Below, piece after piece: positions 13,374 to 20,307 of a stretch of DNA of 22,760 nucleotides (positions are counted from its first letter, which is position 1; every line of letters begins with the position of its first letter). Source of the DNA: a virus; the IMG/VR virus record IMGVR_UViG_3300046000_012997, positions 1 through 22,760 of that record; one strand, 5' to 3'. The notes under the pieces are model-generated. The model worked only from the letters and a program-made list of their open reading frames with translations. It was not told the DNA's origin and did no database searches. The position numbers and the translations under genes are program-made.

Positions 13374-14183
13374 TTAAATTACAAAACTAAATGTATTTAA
13401 ATGGTTGTTTCTAATTTTGTCTGCATGTTCTGTTCTGTCCCATTGATGATAGATATAAAATGTTTCTTTCTCTTTAGTTTGAACATTCTTACCATCAAAA
13501 TTTACAGGAACAAAGCCCCATTTGATTCCTTCTCCAGTTGCACAAAAAGAATCTGAATATGGAGAACAAACCATCACTTTGGGATTAGACATCAAATAGG
13601 GATATAGGTAATTCAAAGTAGCCTGATCAGTGTTGGATTTACTTAACCTGTTACTATTAATCCAAAGCAACAAAAACAATTGACTTACAGCAAAAGGCTT
13701 TCCGCCAATTGTTCCGCCATTAACAACATAATATTCCATAAAATCATCCTTGTGCGCCGATAAGAATGAATGGTAATATCTCATATCATAATAGTTCCAC
13801 TCGTTTGTTTTGATTTGAACACCCTCATTTACAACAAACAAATCTTTCTCTGGGTGTAACTTCATAAACTCAAATGGATCTTTTTGGATAATTACATCTC
13901 TGAAGTCTACATGCATTACATATTCATAATTATCAAAGTTCTGAACTAACCATTGATAGTAAGACATGAATCTGTCTCTGGCACCATTTAAAATAGGATT
14001 CTGTACTTCAATAACTTCAGTGAAATATTTTTTGAAAGTGGCAATTTGTGATTCAGTAAGATCCTTGACAAAGCAAATTTTATCAAATGTCTTAAACTTA
14101 GATAAGGTGGTTAAAAAGATATCAGCATCAACAGACTCTGCAAAATCTTTTCCTTGAACAAACGTAAGTAATGCATTTTTCAT
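13374..14183 (-). CDS. GT-A-fold-like glycosyltransferase
   Basis: The protein has 269 residues from ATG 14183. It starts with a strand (NALLTFVQGKDF), has charged helices around 'FKTFDKICFVKDL', and contains 'YVMHVDFRDVIIQKDPFEFM', a DxD-like metal-binding site followed by the 'Q.DPF' pattern seen in GT-A glycosyltransferases that use nucleotide-sugars. Later 'YVVNGGTIGGKPF' and 'NTDQATLNYL' also fit the acceptor and donor sites of such enzymes. The ATG at 14183 is preferred over ATG 14210 because the protein fold begins there and the latter would overlap the divergent kinase gene. The sugar transferred is unknown, but the divergent heptose-kinase-like gene suggests a surface glycan. Confidence 0.68.
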   Translation of the reverse strand: MKNALLTFVQGKDFAESVDADIFLTTLSKFKTFDKICFVKDLTESQIATFKKYFTEVIEVQNPILNGARDRFMSYYQWLVQNFDNYEYVMHVDFRDVIIQKDPFEFMKLHPEKDLFVVNEGVQIKTNEWNYYDMRYYHSFLSAHKDDFMEYYVVNGGTIGGKPFAVSQLFLLLWINSNRLSKSNTDQATLNYLYPYLMSNPKVMVCSPYSDSFCATGEGIKWGFVPVNFDGKNVQTKEKETFYIYHQWDRTEHADKIRNNHLNTFSFVI

Positions 14184-14189
14184 ATAGGT

Positions 14190-14199
14190 ATTGTACAAT
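14190..14199. promoter_or_regulatory. Perfect 10-bp palindrome in a divergent gene gap
   Basis: ATTGTACAAT reads the same on both strands and lies in the 25-base gap between the divergent glycosyltransferase and GHMP kinase starts. Its core TTGTACAA recurs at 10449-10456 in the other divergent promoter gap. It may be an operator, but its shortness leaves chance possible. Confidence 0.35.
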
Positions 14200-14208
14200 C
14201 TAAGTGTC

Positions 14209-15186
14209 ATGATAGTAAGTAAAACCCCTTTTAGACTTAGCTTTTTTGGTGGTGGATCTGATTTACCAACCTATTACATGCAAGAAGAAGGCTGTGTAAT
14301 TTCTACTTCTATCGACAAATACATCTACATAACAGTGAACGAAAAGTTTGATAATTCTATCAGGCTTAGTTATTCTGTCACTGAAAATGTAACTGAATCG
14401 AAACATCTCCAACACGATATTGTAAGAAATATTCTGGAAGTATTTAAAATAAAAACTGGAATAGAAATTACATCTGTATCTGATTTACCTTCCAATGGTA
14501 CAGGCATGGGGTCTTCAAGCGCATTTGCAGTTGGTTTAATAAATGCTCTTTTTAAATACACTGATGGAGCTAGACCCAATTCAGAAGCTTTGGCTCTTAT
14601 GGCTTGCGCAGTTGAAATAGATATGTGCGAAAAAACTATTGGCAAACAAGATCAATTTGCTTGTGCCTACGGTGGGTTTAATGAACTTATATTTCAAAGA
14701 AACAGTGTAATTGTAAACCCTATCAACATAAGTCAGGCAGTAAAGGAAGAGTTAGAAGAAAATATCATTCTTCTTTACACTAATACATCAAGACAAGCAA
14801 ATGATATCTTAAGAGAACAGAGCACCAATACTGCATCAAATCAAGCAACAATGAACAACCTTAAAGAAATGGTCAAATTAGCTCATATTTTCAAAGACAA
14901 TGTAATGAAGCAAGATTTGTCTGATATGGGCAAAATGTTAGATTATTCATGGCAATTAAAGAAGAACCTGACAAATAACATATCTAACTCTGAGTTGGAT
15001 GATTTATATAATTACTGCATGACATTAGGTGCTATGGGTGGCAAGATTTTAGGAGCTGGTGGTGGAGGGTTTATGCTTATTTATGCAGACCCACTAGTTC
15101 AAAACAAAATTAGAAAAGAATTGCACAAATATAAGCCTTTCAACATAAAAATAGGCACAGATCGTTCAGAATCACTAAGGGTATAA
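14209..15186 (+). CDS. GHMP-family sugar kinase, heptose-7-phosphate kinase-like
   Basis: The protein has 325 residues. All three GHMP motifs are visible: motif 1 near the N-terminus (TPFRLSFFGGGSDLP, residues 6-20), the ATP-binding motif 2 'LPSNGTGMGSSSAFAVG' (93-109), and motif 3 'GAMGGKILGAGGGGFM' (274-289). 'GKQDQFACAYGGFN' (145-158) provides the likely catalytic Asp148. The start 'SKTPFRLSFFGGGSD' and length are most like D-glycero-D-manno-heptose 7-phosphate kinases (HddA type), which phosphorylate heptose for NDP-heptose synthesis, though other sugars are possible. ATG 14209 is used rather than a TTG at 14191. A methyltransferase follows eight bases later, and a glycosyltransferase diverges from it. 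Confidence 0.82.
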   Translation: MIVSKTPFRLSFFGGGSDLPTYYMQEEGCVISTSIDKYIYITVNEKFDNSIRLSYSVTENVTESKHLQHDIVRNILEVFKIKTGIEITSVSDLPSNGTGMGSSSAFAVGLINALFKYTDGARPNSEALALMACAVEIDMCEKTIGKQDQFACAYGGFNELIFQRNSVIVNPINISQAVKEELEENIILLYTNTSRQANDILREQSTNTASNQATMNNLKEMVKLAHIFKDNVMKQDLSDMGKMLDYSWQLKKNLTNNISNSELDDLYNYCMTLGAMGGKILGAGGGGFMLIYADPLVQNKIRKELHKYKPFNIKIGTDRSESLRV

Positions 15187-15193
15187 TAAAATT

Positions 15194-15748
15194 ATGTATG
15201 TTAACAAAGATTTACCAGCACATTTAGGCGGACACGATAACGAAACACATCTTGATAATGGTGTTCTTGATTATATGATTTCTAAATACAAAATTGAATC
15301 ATATGTAGATGTTGGATGTGGACCTGGTGGAATGGTTGAATTAGCTGCTTCCAAAGGTTTAAGAGTATTAGGAGTTGATGGAGACTATACCTTAAATCAT
15401 AAAGAAAAAACTATAATTCATGACTACACAAAAGGTCCAGCAGATATCAGCGAAAAGTTTGATATGGCTTGGAGTTGTGAGTTCCTTGAGCATGTTGAAG
15501 AAAAATACATGCCTTATTACATGGACACTTTCAAGAGAGCTAAATATGTTGTTTGTACATATGCTGTTCCAGGACAATGGGGACATCACCATGTAAATTG
15601 TCAAACTATGGATTATTGGAAACAAAAGTTTTCAGATTATGGATTTAAGTTCTCAGCTGCAGAAACATTAAAGTTAAGAGAAGTATCCTCAATGCCAGCT
15701 GTACACTTTAAAAGATCTGGAATGTTCTTTATTAATTTAACTCCATAG
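15194..15748 (+). CDS. Class I SAM-dependent methyltransferase
   Basis: The protein has 184 residues. Motif I is YVDVGCGPGGMVELA (38-52) and the next acidic strand end is 'VLGVDGD'. 'FDMAWSCEFLEHVEEKYM' is the catalytic-side block seen in Methyltransf_11/23-type enzymes. 'GQWGHHHVNCQTMDYWKQKF' resembles the conserved end of methyltransferases in polysaccharide clusters. It would methylate a sugar or small molecule; the acceptor is unknown. It is co-directional with the sugar kinase and has a TATAAT over the kinase stop codon (GTATAATAA). Its 3' end overlaps the convergent GDPD-like gene by 17 bases. Confidence 0.8.
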   Translation: MYVNKDLPAHLGGHDNETHLDNGVLDYMISKYKIESYVDVGCGPGGMVELAASKGLRVLGVDGDYTLNHKEKTIIHDYTKGPADISEKFDMAWSCEFLEHVEEKYMPYYMDTFKRAKYVVCTYAVPGQWGHHHVNCQTMDYWKQKFSDYGFKFSAAETLKLREVSSMPAVHFKRSGMFFINLTP

Positions 15749-16181
15749 TCTTGTATTTCTCAATAACATCAGAGCATATTCCATAACACATAGAAAGATC
15801 AGGATAAGAATGATTTTCAGGCATTACACAAATAGATCCTTGAATTAATTCCTCTCCAGTGTAAGTCCAAATATGTCCCTTAGAAGTTAATGTGTAATTG
15901 TCGTTCTGGTGCCAAAAATATTCACTTTTGAAATGAGCCTTGTTCATATAGAGCAGGGCTTCTTTATTTTTACAATGGACAAAAAGCATTTCATTATCTA
16001 AGAAATAAGGTTCTATTTGATATGTGGGTTTATCATGCCCCAAGAAAAGCTTATCATCAATTTTGAATAGGTCTATTTCTACATGATAACCCAAGTCAAT
16101 AGCCCTAATTATATAATCAGGGCTATTTTCTTTTTGCTCATTTATAGAAGTGATATTGCCTCTATGAGAAATTAAAACCAT
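15732..16181 (-). CDS. Glycerophosphodiester phosphodiesterase-like protein, short form
   Basis: The protein has 149 residues, well below the 230 or more of typical GDPD enzymes. The N-terminus is the GDPD signature: 'ISHRGN' (metal and catalytic His), 'ENSPDYIIRAIDLGYHVEID' and 'LFLGHD' (second His). Further on 'FVHCKN', 'YFWHQNDNYTLTSKG', 'IWTYTG' and 'CSDVIEKYK' complete a compact barrel outline. The family hydrolyses glycerophosphodiesters; this short form could act on a phosphodiester in a surface polymer. It is the last gene of the leftward operon, and its start overlaps the previous stop by one base. Confidence 0.7.
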   Translation of the reverse strand: MVLISHRGNITSINEQKENSPDYIIRAIDLGYHVEIDLFKIDDKLFLGHDKPTYQIEPYFLDNEMLFVHCKNKEALLYMNKAHFKSEYFWHQNDNYTLTSKGHIWTYTGEELIQGSICVMPENHSYPDLSMCYGICSDVIEKYKTMELN

Positions 16182-16840
16182 TATCGTTTCTTTGCTAATG
16201 TATCAAATTGGGTGATAACCAACTTGTATCCTAATAGTTGTAATCTTTTAGTGAGCAATGCAACTTCAGTCTTGTCTGAGTGTGAATTGGATTCAAAATA
16301 AATCTGATCTGGACATTTATCATACTCAATAAAGTGATCAATAGCTGCATTCACAAGCTTACAATCATATCCTTCAACATCAACCTTTAAATACTTAATA
16401 TAATCAATTTCGTATTGATCGACTAAGTTTTTAAAGGTAAGACACTTGACATTATCTACATTTACTAGTCCCATTTCCAAAAGGTTGTAGGTAGTAAACT
16501 TAGACTTATCTTCGGCTAGATGCCATTCGTAAGGATTGTAGTAGTAAGCCACATGAAAGTCATGTGGCTTATTTACAGTATTACATCCAGCAAGCCAAGT
16601 ACCCAATTTATGTTCATTGATAGTATCTTCATGAACATAATAGAAATCAATACTTCCATCACCCAAATCTTCATCTGCCACCAAAGCTGCATTAACTTTG
16701 ACTACATTTGGTTTGTTAGGCAATTTATCTTGGTACATTTTGATTGGCTCTACAGATAATCCAATAGTATTATCATCTGCCTTTTCAATTAATGTATCAA
16801 AGAAGCAAGTACCAACTTCTACAAAGTCGTAGGTTTTCAA
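16181..16840 (-). CDS. FkbM-family methyltransferase
   Basis: The protein has 219 residues from a TTG at 16840, or 224 from a GTG at 16855. The TTG forms a four-base overlap with the RuBisCO-like stop and has GGGGA upstream, whereas the GTG lacks a Shine-Dalgarno. Motif I appears as 'YDFVEVGTCFFDTL', with 'GLSVEPIKMYQDKLP' after it, and 'IDYIKYLKVDVEGYDCKLVN' is the hallmark FkbM 'K.D.EG.D' block. FkbM enzymes O-methylate sugars, polyketides and other small acceptors using SAM. The acceptor is unknown. It sits between the RuBisCO-like and GDPD-like genes in a coupled operon. Confidence 0.82.
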   Translation of the reverse strand: MKTYDFVEVGTCFFDTLIEKADDNTIGLSVEPIKMYQDKLPNKPNVVKVNAALVADEDLGDGSIDFYYVHEDTINEHKLGTWLAGCNTVNKPHDFHVAYYYNPYEWHLAEDKSKFTTYNLLEMGLVNVDNVKCLTFKNLVDQYEIDYIKYLKVDVEGYDCKLVNAAIDHFIEYDKCPDQIYFESNSHSDKTEVALLTKRLQLLGYKLVITQFDTLAKKR

Positions 16841-18012
16841 TCTACAATTCCCCACTTATTAATTGCATCAAGGTATTCAGGCCCAAAAGACTTGTCAATA
16901 GCCTGCCTCATTGCCTTAGCGCCTGCAACTGTTCCCTTTGGATGACCATGCAAAGCTCCTCCACAGTTAGCAAGATAATTGATTCCAAACTTTTCAGTAA
17001 TGGTGTTGACAATTCCAGGATGCATCCCGCAAGATAATGCTGGGACTACATTTCTAGAATGAAGAATGCCCATTGTTTTCCTTAGGTCGTTTTCATCATC
17101 GCTTGCGTATCCGCCCCACATTCCAGTATGAATGAAGTCAACGCCCATTAAGCCTGCCAAGTAGCAAATTACACTCCAATCGATATGGAAAGCATGCTTC
17201 TTGTTTGTGAGGATCTTGTCACCACTCTTTTGGAAGTGCATAAACAATGGTAAATCTAATTCTCTTACAGACTTATAAACACCCATGCCTGACCAGAAAT
17301 TGATGTGGATTCCGTTACCACCTTCTTGATGAACAAACTTAACTCTATCAAGAATATGTGCTGGGTCTGAATTGATACAGAAGCAATAAACTACATTCTT
17401 ATCTCTAATATAATCAGAAATAAGAGAGACTCTGTCTTCTAATCTGCAACACTCAGGATTGGACATAATTTCATCTTCTTTGATAAAATTAACCCCACCA
17501 TCAACCATTTCTTTAACCATGTCTAGAAGAATGCTTGGGCTGATTCCAGTCTTAGGCTTACAGATACCACCCAACAAAGGCTTGTCATGTGCTTTAGTAA
17601 ACTCTCTTGCACCAGTAATTCCAAACTTAGGTAGCTTAAAATACTTTTCAATAACCCAGTCAGGAATTACAAGCTTTTCAAGCCAGCATGTTTCAATGGT
17701 GTCAATATCAAGTTGCCCACCCATTAAGAAACATAGAAGCTGAGAAACACCATCTGCAGAAAAATCAATGTTTGCTACAGGGAATCCAATTTCTACTCGA
17801 CCAGATGTTTTTTCTAAATCAGGGCAATTCTTAACGACACAAGAATGATTATAAAAAAGCTCATCTGTTTCTCTTTCAAGTCTTACTAAAGGATTGCCAA
17901 CACTCTGACCAATTGCAAGATTCCAAGCAGCATCCCTTACGCCTTTTGCAGATTCTAAAAAATAAAATCCCTTGATATATCTTTCAGAATCAATTTCATC
18001 TACAAAAATCAT
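16837..18012 (-). CDS. RuBisCO-like protein (form IV-type), phage-encoded
   Basis: The protein has 391 residues, shorter than a carboxylase large subunit (about 470) and close to known RuBisCO-like proteins. The N-terminal domain holds 'PVANIDFSADGVSQLL'. The barrel keeps 'GGICKPKTGIS' (148-158; Lys152 aligns with K175) and 'GGVNFIKEDE' (172-181; Lys178, Asp180 and Glu181 align with the carbamylated K201, D203 and E204). His259, His295 (DFIHTG) and Ser327 align with H294, H327 and S379. Where loop-6 K334 should be there is Tyr302, and the N-terminal E60/N123 positions look replaced, so true CO2 fixation is unlikely. It probably does enolase or decarboxylase-type chemistry on a phosphorylated keto-sugar (inference). 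GAGGTG lies six bases before ATG 18012. It overlaps the cupin gene by four bases. Confidence 0.9.
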   Translation of the reverse strand: MIFVDEIDSERYIKGFYFLESAKGVRDAAWNLAIGQSVGNPLVRLERETDELFYNHSCVVKNCPDLEKTSGRVEIGFPVANIDFSADGVSQLLCFLMGGQLDIDTIETCWLEKLVIPDWVIEKYFKLPKFGITGAREFTKAHDKPLLGGICKPKTGISPSILLDMVKEMVDGGVNFIKEDEIMSNPECCRLEDRVSLISDYIRDKNVVYCFCINSDPAHILDRVKFVHQEGGNGIHINFWSGMGVYKSVRELDLPLFMHFQKSGDKILTNKKHAFHIDWSVICYLAGLMGVDFIHTGMWGGYASDDENDLRKTMGILHSRNVVPALSCGMHPGIVNTITEKFGINYLANCGGALHGHPKGTVAGAKAMRQAIDKSFGPEYLDAINKWGIVD

Positions 18013-18335
18013 TCTTTCACCTCATATTTATCCCCAGGAACAGATGGAGATTTCACACAAATTATTGTACAGTCTTCAAGGAATTCTGGTTCCGCAATTT
18101 CATTTTTTTCAATTAAAAATATATTACCAGGTGTTAATTCTTCACCATTTAAAACCATCTTTCCAGAAATTAAAACATTGATTTCTACAGCTTCTTTATG
18201 AAAATGCTTAGGCCATTTCTCACCTTTTGAATGAAATAAAACACCAACTTCAAATTGATCTGTTTTATAAATGGATGGTTCAAAATTACCTACAAACCAC
18301 CCCCTAAACATATTTTTTAAATCGTCTCTAATCAT
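18009..18335 (-). CDS. Single-domain cupin
   Basis: The protein has 108 residues. Residues 44-58 (HFHKEAVEINVLISG) match cupin motif 1, HxH-x4-E-x6-G, giving metal ligands His44, His46 and Glu51. The second motif (TPGNIFLIEKNE) lacks the usual His, so the metal site may be incomplete or use another ligand. Small cupins act as sugar isomerases or epimerases, acireductone-type dioxygenases, or binding proteins; the sequence alone does not choose. It overlaps the methyltransferase before it and the RuBisCO-like gene after it by four bases each, so a shared pathway is likely. Confidence 0.82.
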   Translation of the reverse strand: MIRDDLKNMFRGWFVGNFEPSIYKTDQFEVGVLFHSKGEKWPKHFHKEAVEINVLISGKMVLNGEELTPGNIFLIEKNEIAEPEFLEDCTIICVKSPSVPGDKYEVKE

Positions 18336-18946
18336 CTTATTTTTACGAAGCTAATACCCCAGTCATTTGGTTCCGTACATGTTTTATCAATTACATATCT
18401 TTCAGGATTTAGCGCATTTATAAAGCTTCTTGGACCTGGATGATAATTAGTGTCATGCAAGCAAACAATTCCAGTGTTGCTCAAATACTCAATAAAACGC
18501 CACTCTTTTAGTACATGATTAATGCTGTGCCAACCATCAATAAAAATGAAATCAAAATGACTTACACCCTTTGAATTGACAAATGACATAATCTTTTCAA
18601 TATCAGCAGAATCTGATTGAATAGTGTAAACATTTTGATCGTGCTTATCTAAAAATGTTTTATCCTTAATGTCAACTCCAAAATAGAATGCATCATCTCT
18701 TTTTTGATTAATTAAGATATGAGAAAGAGACGATGCATCATTATTGCAAACACCAATCTCTAAAATAGATGTGCATTGATGTCTTACAGAATTAAAATTT
18801 TGAATAAACTTCTCTCTGTTACAATCTGAAATCTCAAAAATAATATTTCCAGGACAGTTAGCATCCCAATCTGCATCATCATAAGGAGAAAAAGTTCTGA
18901 TTTCTTTTAGTAAATCTCTAAAAACTATTTGGTCTATTGTAATCAT
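18332..18946 (-). CDS. SAM-dependent methyltransferase, tandem copy 2
   Basis: The protein has 204 residues. Motif I is 'CTSILEIGVCNNDASSLSHI' and later come 'FYFGVDIKDK', 'FDFIFIDGWHSINHVLKEW' and 'GIVCLHDTNYHPGP', the layout of family 24 enzymes. It is paralogous to the gene before it in the operon (shared 'MITID.I..RDL.KEIRT', 'ILEIGV', 'HDTN.HPGP' and 'DWG..F'). The substrate is unknown, and 'HDTNYHPGP' is a strong marker of the pair. Four-base overlaps join it to both neighbours. Confidence 0.8.
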   Translation of the reverse strand: MITIDQIVFRDLLKEIRTFSPYDDADWDANCPGNIIFEISDCNREKFIQNFNSVRHQCTSILEIGVCNNDASSLSHILINQKRDDAFYFGVDIKDKTFLDKHDQNVYTIQSDSADIEKIMSFVNSKGVSHFDFIFIDGWHSINHVLKEWRFIEYLSNTGIVCLHDTNYHPGPRSFINALNPERYVIDKTCTEPNDWGISFVKIR

Positions 18947-19554
18947 AATTTTTTAGTAATAAATGTTAAACCCCAGTCAGTATTCGACACACATTTCTTG
19001 TACACTTCATATTTATCAGCTTTTAAATTATTAACAAGCTCTATAGGACCAGGGTGAAAATTAGTGTCATGGAAAGCAATAATTCCATCATCATCTAATA
19101 ACTCAATATATCTCCAATCATTTAAGACTTGATTAATACTAGCCCAGCTGTCAATAAAAATAAAATCTACCTTTTCTACACCATGCTCATTTAAAAAACT
19201 TTTGACTTCAAGAATGTTAGAAGAATCTGTTTTGATAGTGTAGATATTTTTAGAAGAACTATTCAAATAAATTCGATCTTCTTTATCAACTCCAAAATAT
19301 TTAGTTGTTTCTAATTTATTATCGACAAAAAACTTTGTGAAAGATCTTTGCGAGTTTGAAGAAACACCTATCTCTAAAATTGATTTACATTCACTCTTCT
19401 TCATACTAAAAAAATGATTTAATTCATCAATATTAGAAACAGATACTTCTACTGGTGGTTCAAATGTAAGAGGCCAGTCAGAATCGTCATGATCAGTGTA
19501 AGTTCTAATTTCTTTATATAAATCTCTTTTAATAATTTCATCAATAGTTATCAT
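18943..19554 (-). CDS. SAM-dependent methyltransferase, tandem copy 1
   Basis: The protein has 203 residues. It is paralogous to the next gene: 'MITIDEIIKRDLYKEIRTYT', 'KSILEIGVSSNSQRSFTKF', 'VDFIFIDSWASINQVLNDW' and 'GIIAFHDTNFHPGP'. In the third block Gly-Trp-His of the partner is Ser-Trp-Ala here, so a possibly catalytic His is missing, and this copy may have changed activity or act as a partner subunit (inference). Its start lies 14 bases inside the nucleotidyltransferase gene. Confidence 0.8.
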   Translation of the reverse strand: MITIDEIIKRDLYKEIRTYTDHDDSDWPLTFEPPVEVSVSNIDELNHFFSMKKSECKSILEIGVSSNSQRSFTKFFVDNKLETTKYFGVDKEDRIYLNSSSKNIYTIKTDSSNILEVKSFLNEHGVEKVDFIFIDSWASINQVLNDWRYIELLDDDGIIAFHDTNFHPGPIELVNNLKADKYEVYKKCVSNTDWGLTFITKKL

Positions 19555-20263
19555 TTTGGTTTACCTCTAAAAATGAGTTCAAATCTTCTTCAGTACCTAT
19601 TGCCCAATGCTGACAATTAGGAATATGATAAATGCCTACTTTATAACCGCCTTCAACTAATTTGTTATATGAAGGGCCAATATAAAATTCACCATTTGGA
19701 GCTCTTTCATTAGCAGCAATCATAGCATTGGCACTTTCTACAAAATAACGACCAGATTTCCAAAAGTGTATTCCATTTAAAGAAATATTACTAATTACTT
19801 GCTTCTCTTGGATTTCTGTTACATTGCCTGATTTATCCAATTTAGCGTAACTATTCTTATCAGTATCAGCAAAATAAGTTACAACAAAACCATCTTTAGG
19901 ATAATTATTGCAAAATGATTGAAATGTTTTTTTATCCCAATGCATAATTTGATCACAGTTAGTAATAATTAAAGGCTCTGAATTATTAATAAGATCTTTT
20001 GCTAGTAATGCTGTACATGCTGGGCCTTCTGTCAAATGATCAACAGAAATAACAGTGCAATTACAAATCGAATGCAGTATTTCATCAACCTTGTAGTCTC
20101 TGATGTGTTCTTCTCTAACAATAAAAATATAATTTCCATCAATTCCTAAAGATTTAATTACAGCCTCAATCATATACTCATTGTTGAATTTTATAAGGGG
20201 TTTAGGCACTTTACTATTAGGAAATCTACTTCCTAGCCCAGCCATAGGAATTAAAATATTCAT
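19541..20263 (-). CDS. Sugar-1-phosphate nucleotidyltransferase-like enzyme
   Basis: The protein has 240 residues. The N-terminus 'ILIPMAGLGSRFPNSKVPKP' (3-22) is the nucleotide-binding loop and catalytic Lys21 of the NTP_transferase family, 'LIITNCDQ' (98-105) supplies the metal-binding Asp104, and 'NGEFYIGPSYNKLVEGG' with 'HWAIGTEEDLNSFLE' completes the pattern. Such enzymes join a sugar phosphate to a nucleotide to make an activated sugar. The nucleotide and sugar are unknown. It is the first gene of the seven-gene operon, behind a plausible promoter, and its 3' end overlaps the next gene by 14 bases. Confidence 0.85.
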   Translation of the reverse strand: MNILIPMAGLGSRFPNSKVPKPLIKFNNEYMIEAVIKSLGIDGNYIFIVREEHIRDYKVDEILHSICNCTVISVDHLTEGPACTALLAKDLINNSEPLIITNCDQIMHWDKKTFQSFCNNYPKDGFVVTYFADTDKNSYAKLDKSGNVTEIQEKQVISNISLNGIHFWKSGRYFVESANAMIAANERAPNGEFYIGPSYNKLVEGGYKVGIYHIPNCQHWAIGTEEDLNSFLEVNQNDNY

Positions 20264-20278
20264 AATTATATTTTACCA

Positions 20279-20307
20279 CTTATAAAAAGACACAAAAATT
20301 ACGACAA
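20279..20307 (-). promoter_or_regulatory. Putative promoter of the RuBisCO-like operon
   Basis: On the minus strand TTGTCG (20307-20302), 17 bases, then TATAAG (20284-20279), sixteen bases upstream of the nucleotidyltransferase ATG. It overlaps the stop of the homing endonuclease gene. The fit to sigma70 is moderate. Confidence 0.4.

Noticed and set aside
16837-18012. True CO2-fixing RuBisCO
   Set aside because: The loop-6 lysine is replaced by Tyr and several substrate-binding N-terminal residues are changed; the length also fits RuBisCO-like proteins better.
20265-20270. TATAAT immediately before the nucleotidyltransferase ATG as its promoter
   Set aside because: Only one base separates it from the ATG, so transcription would start inside the gene; the TTGTCG-17-TATAAG pair upstream is better placed.
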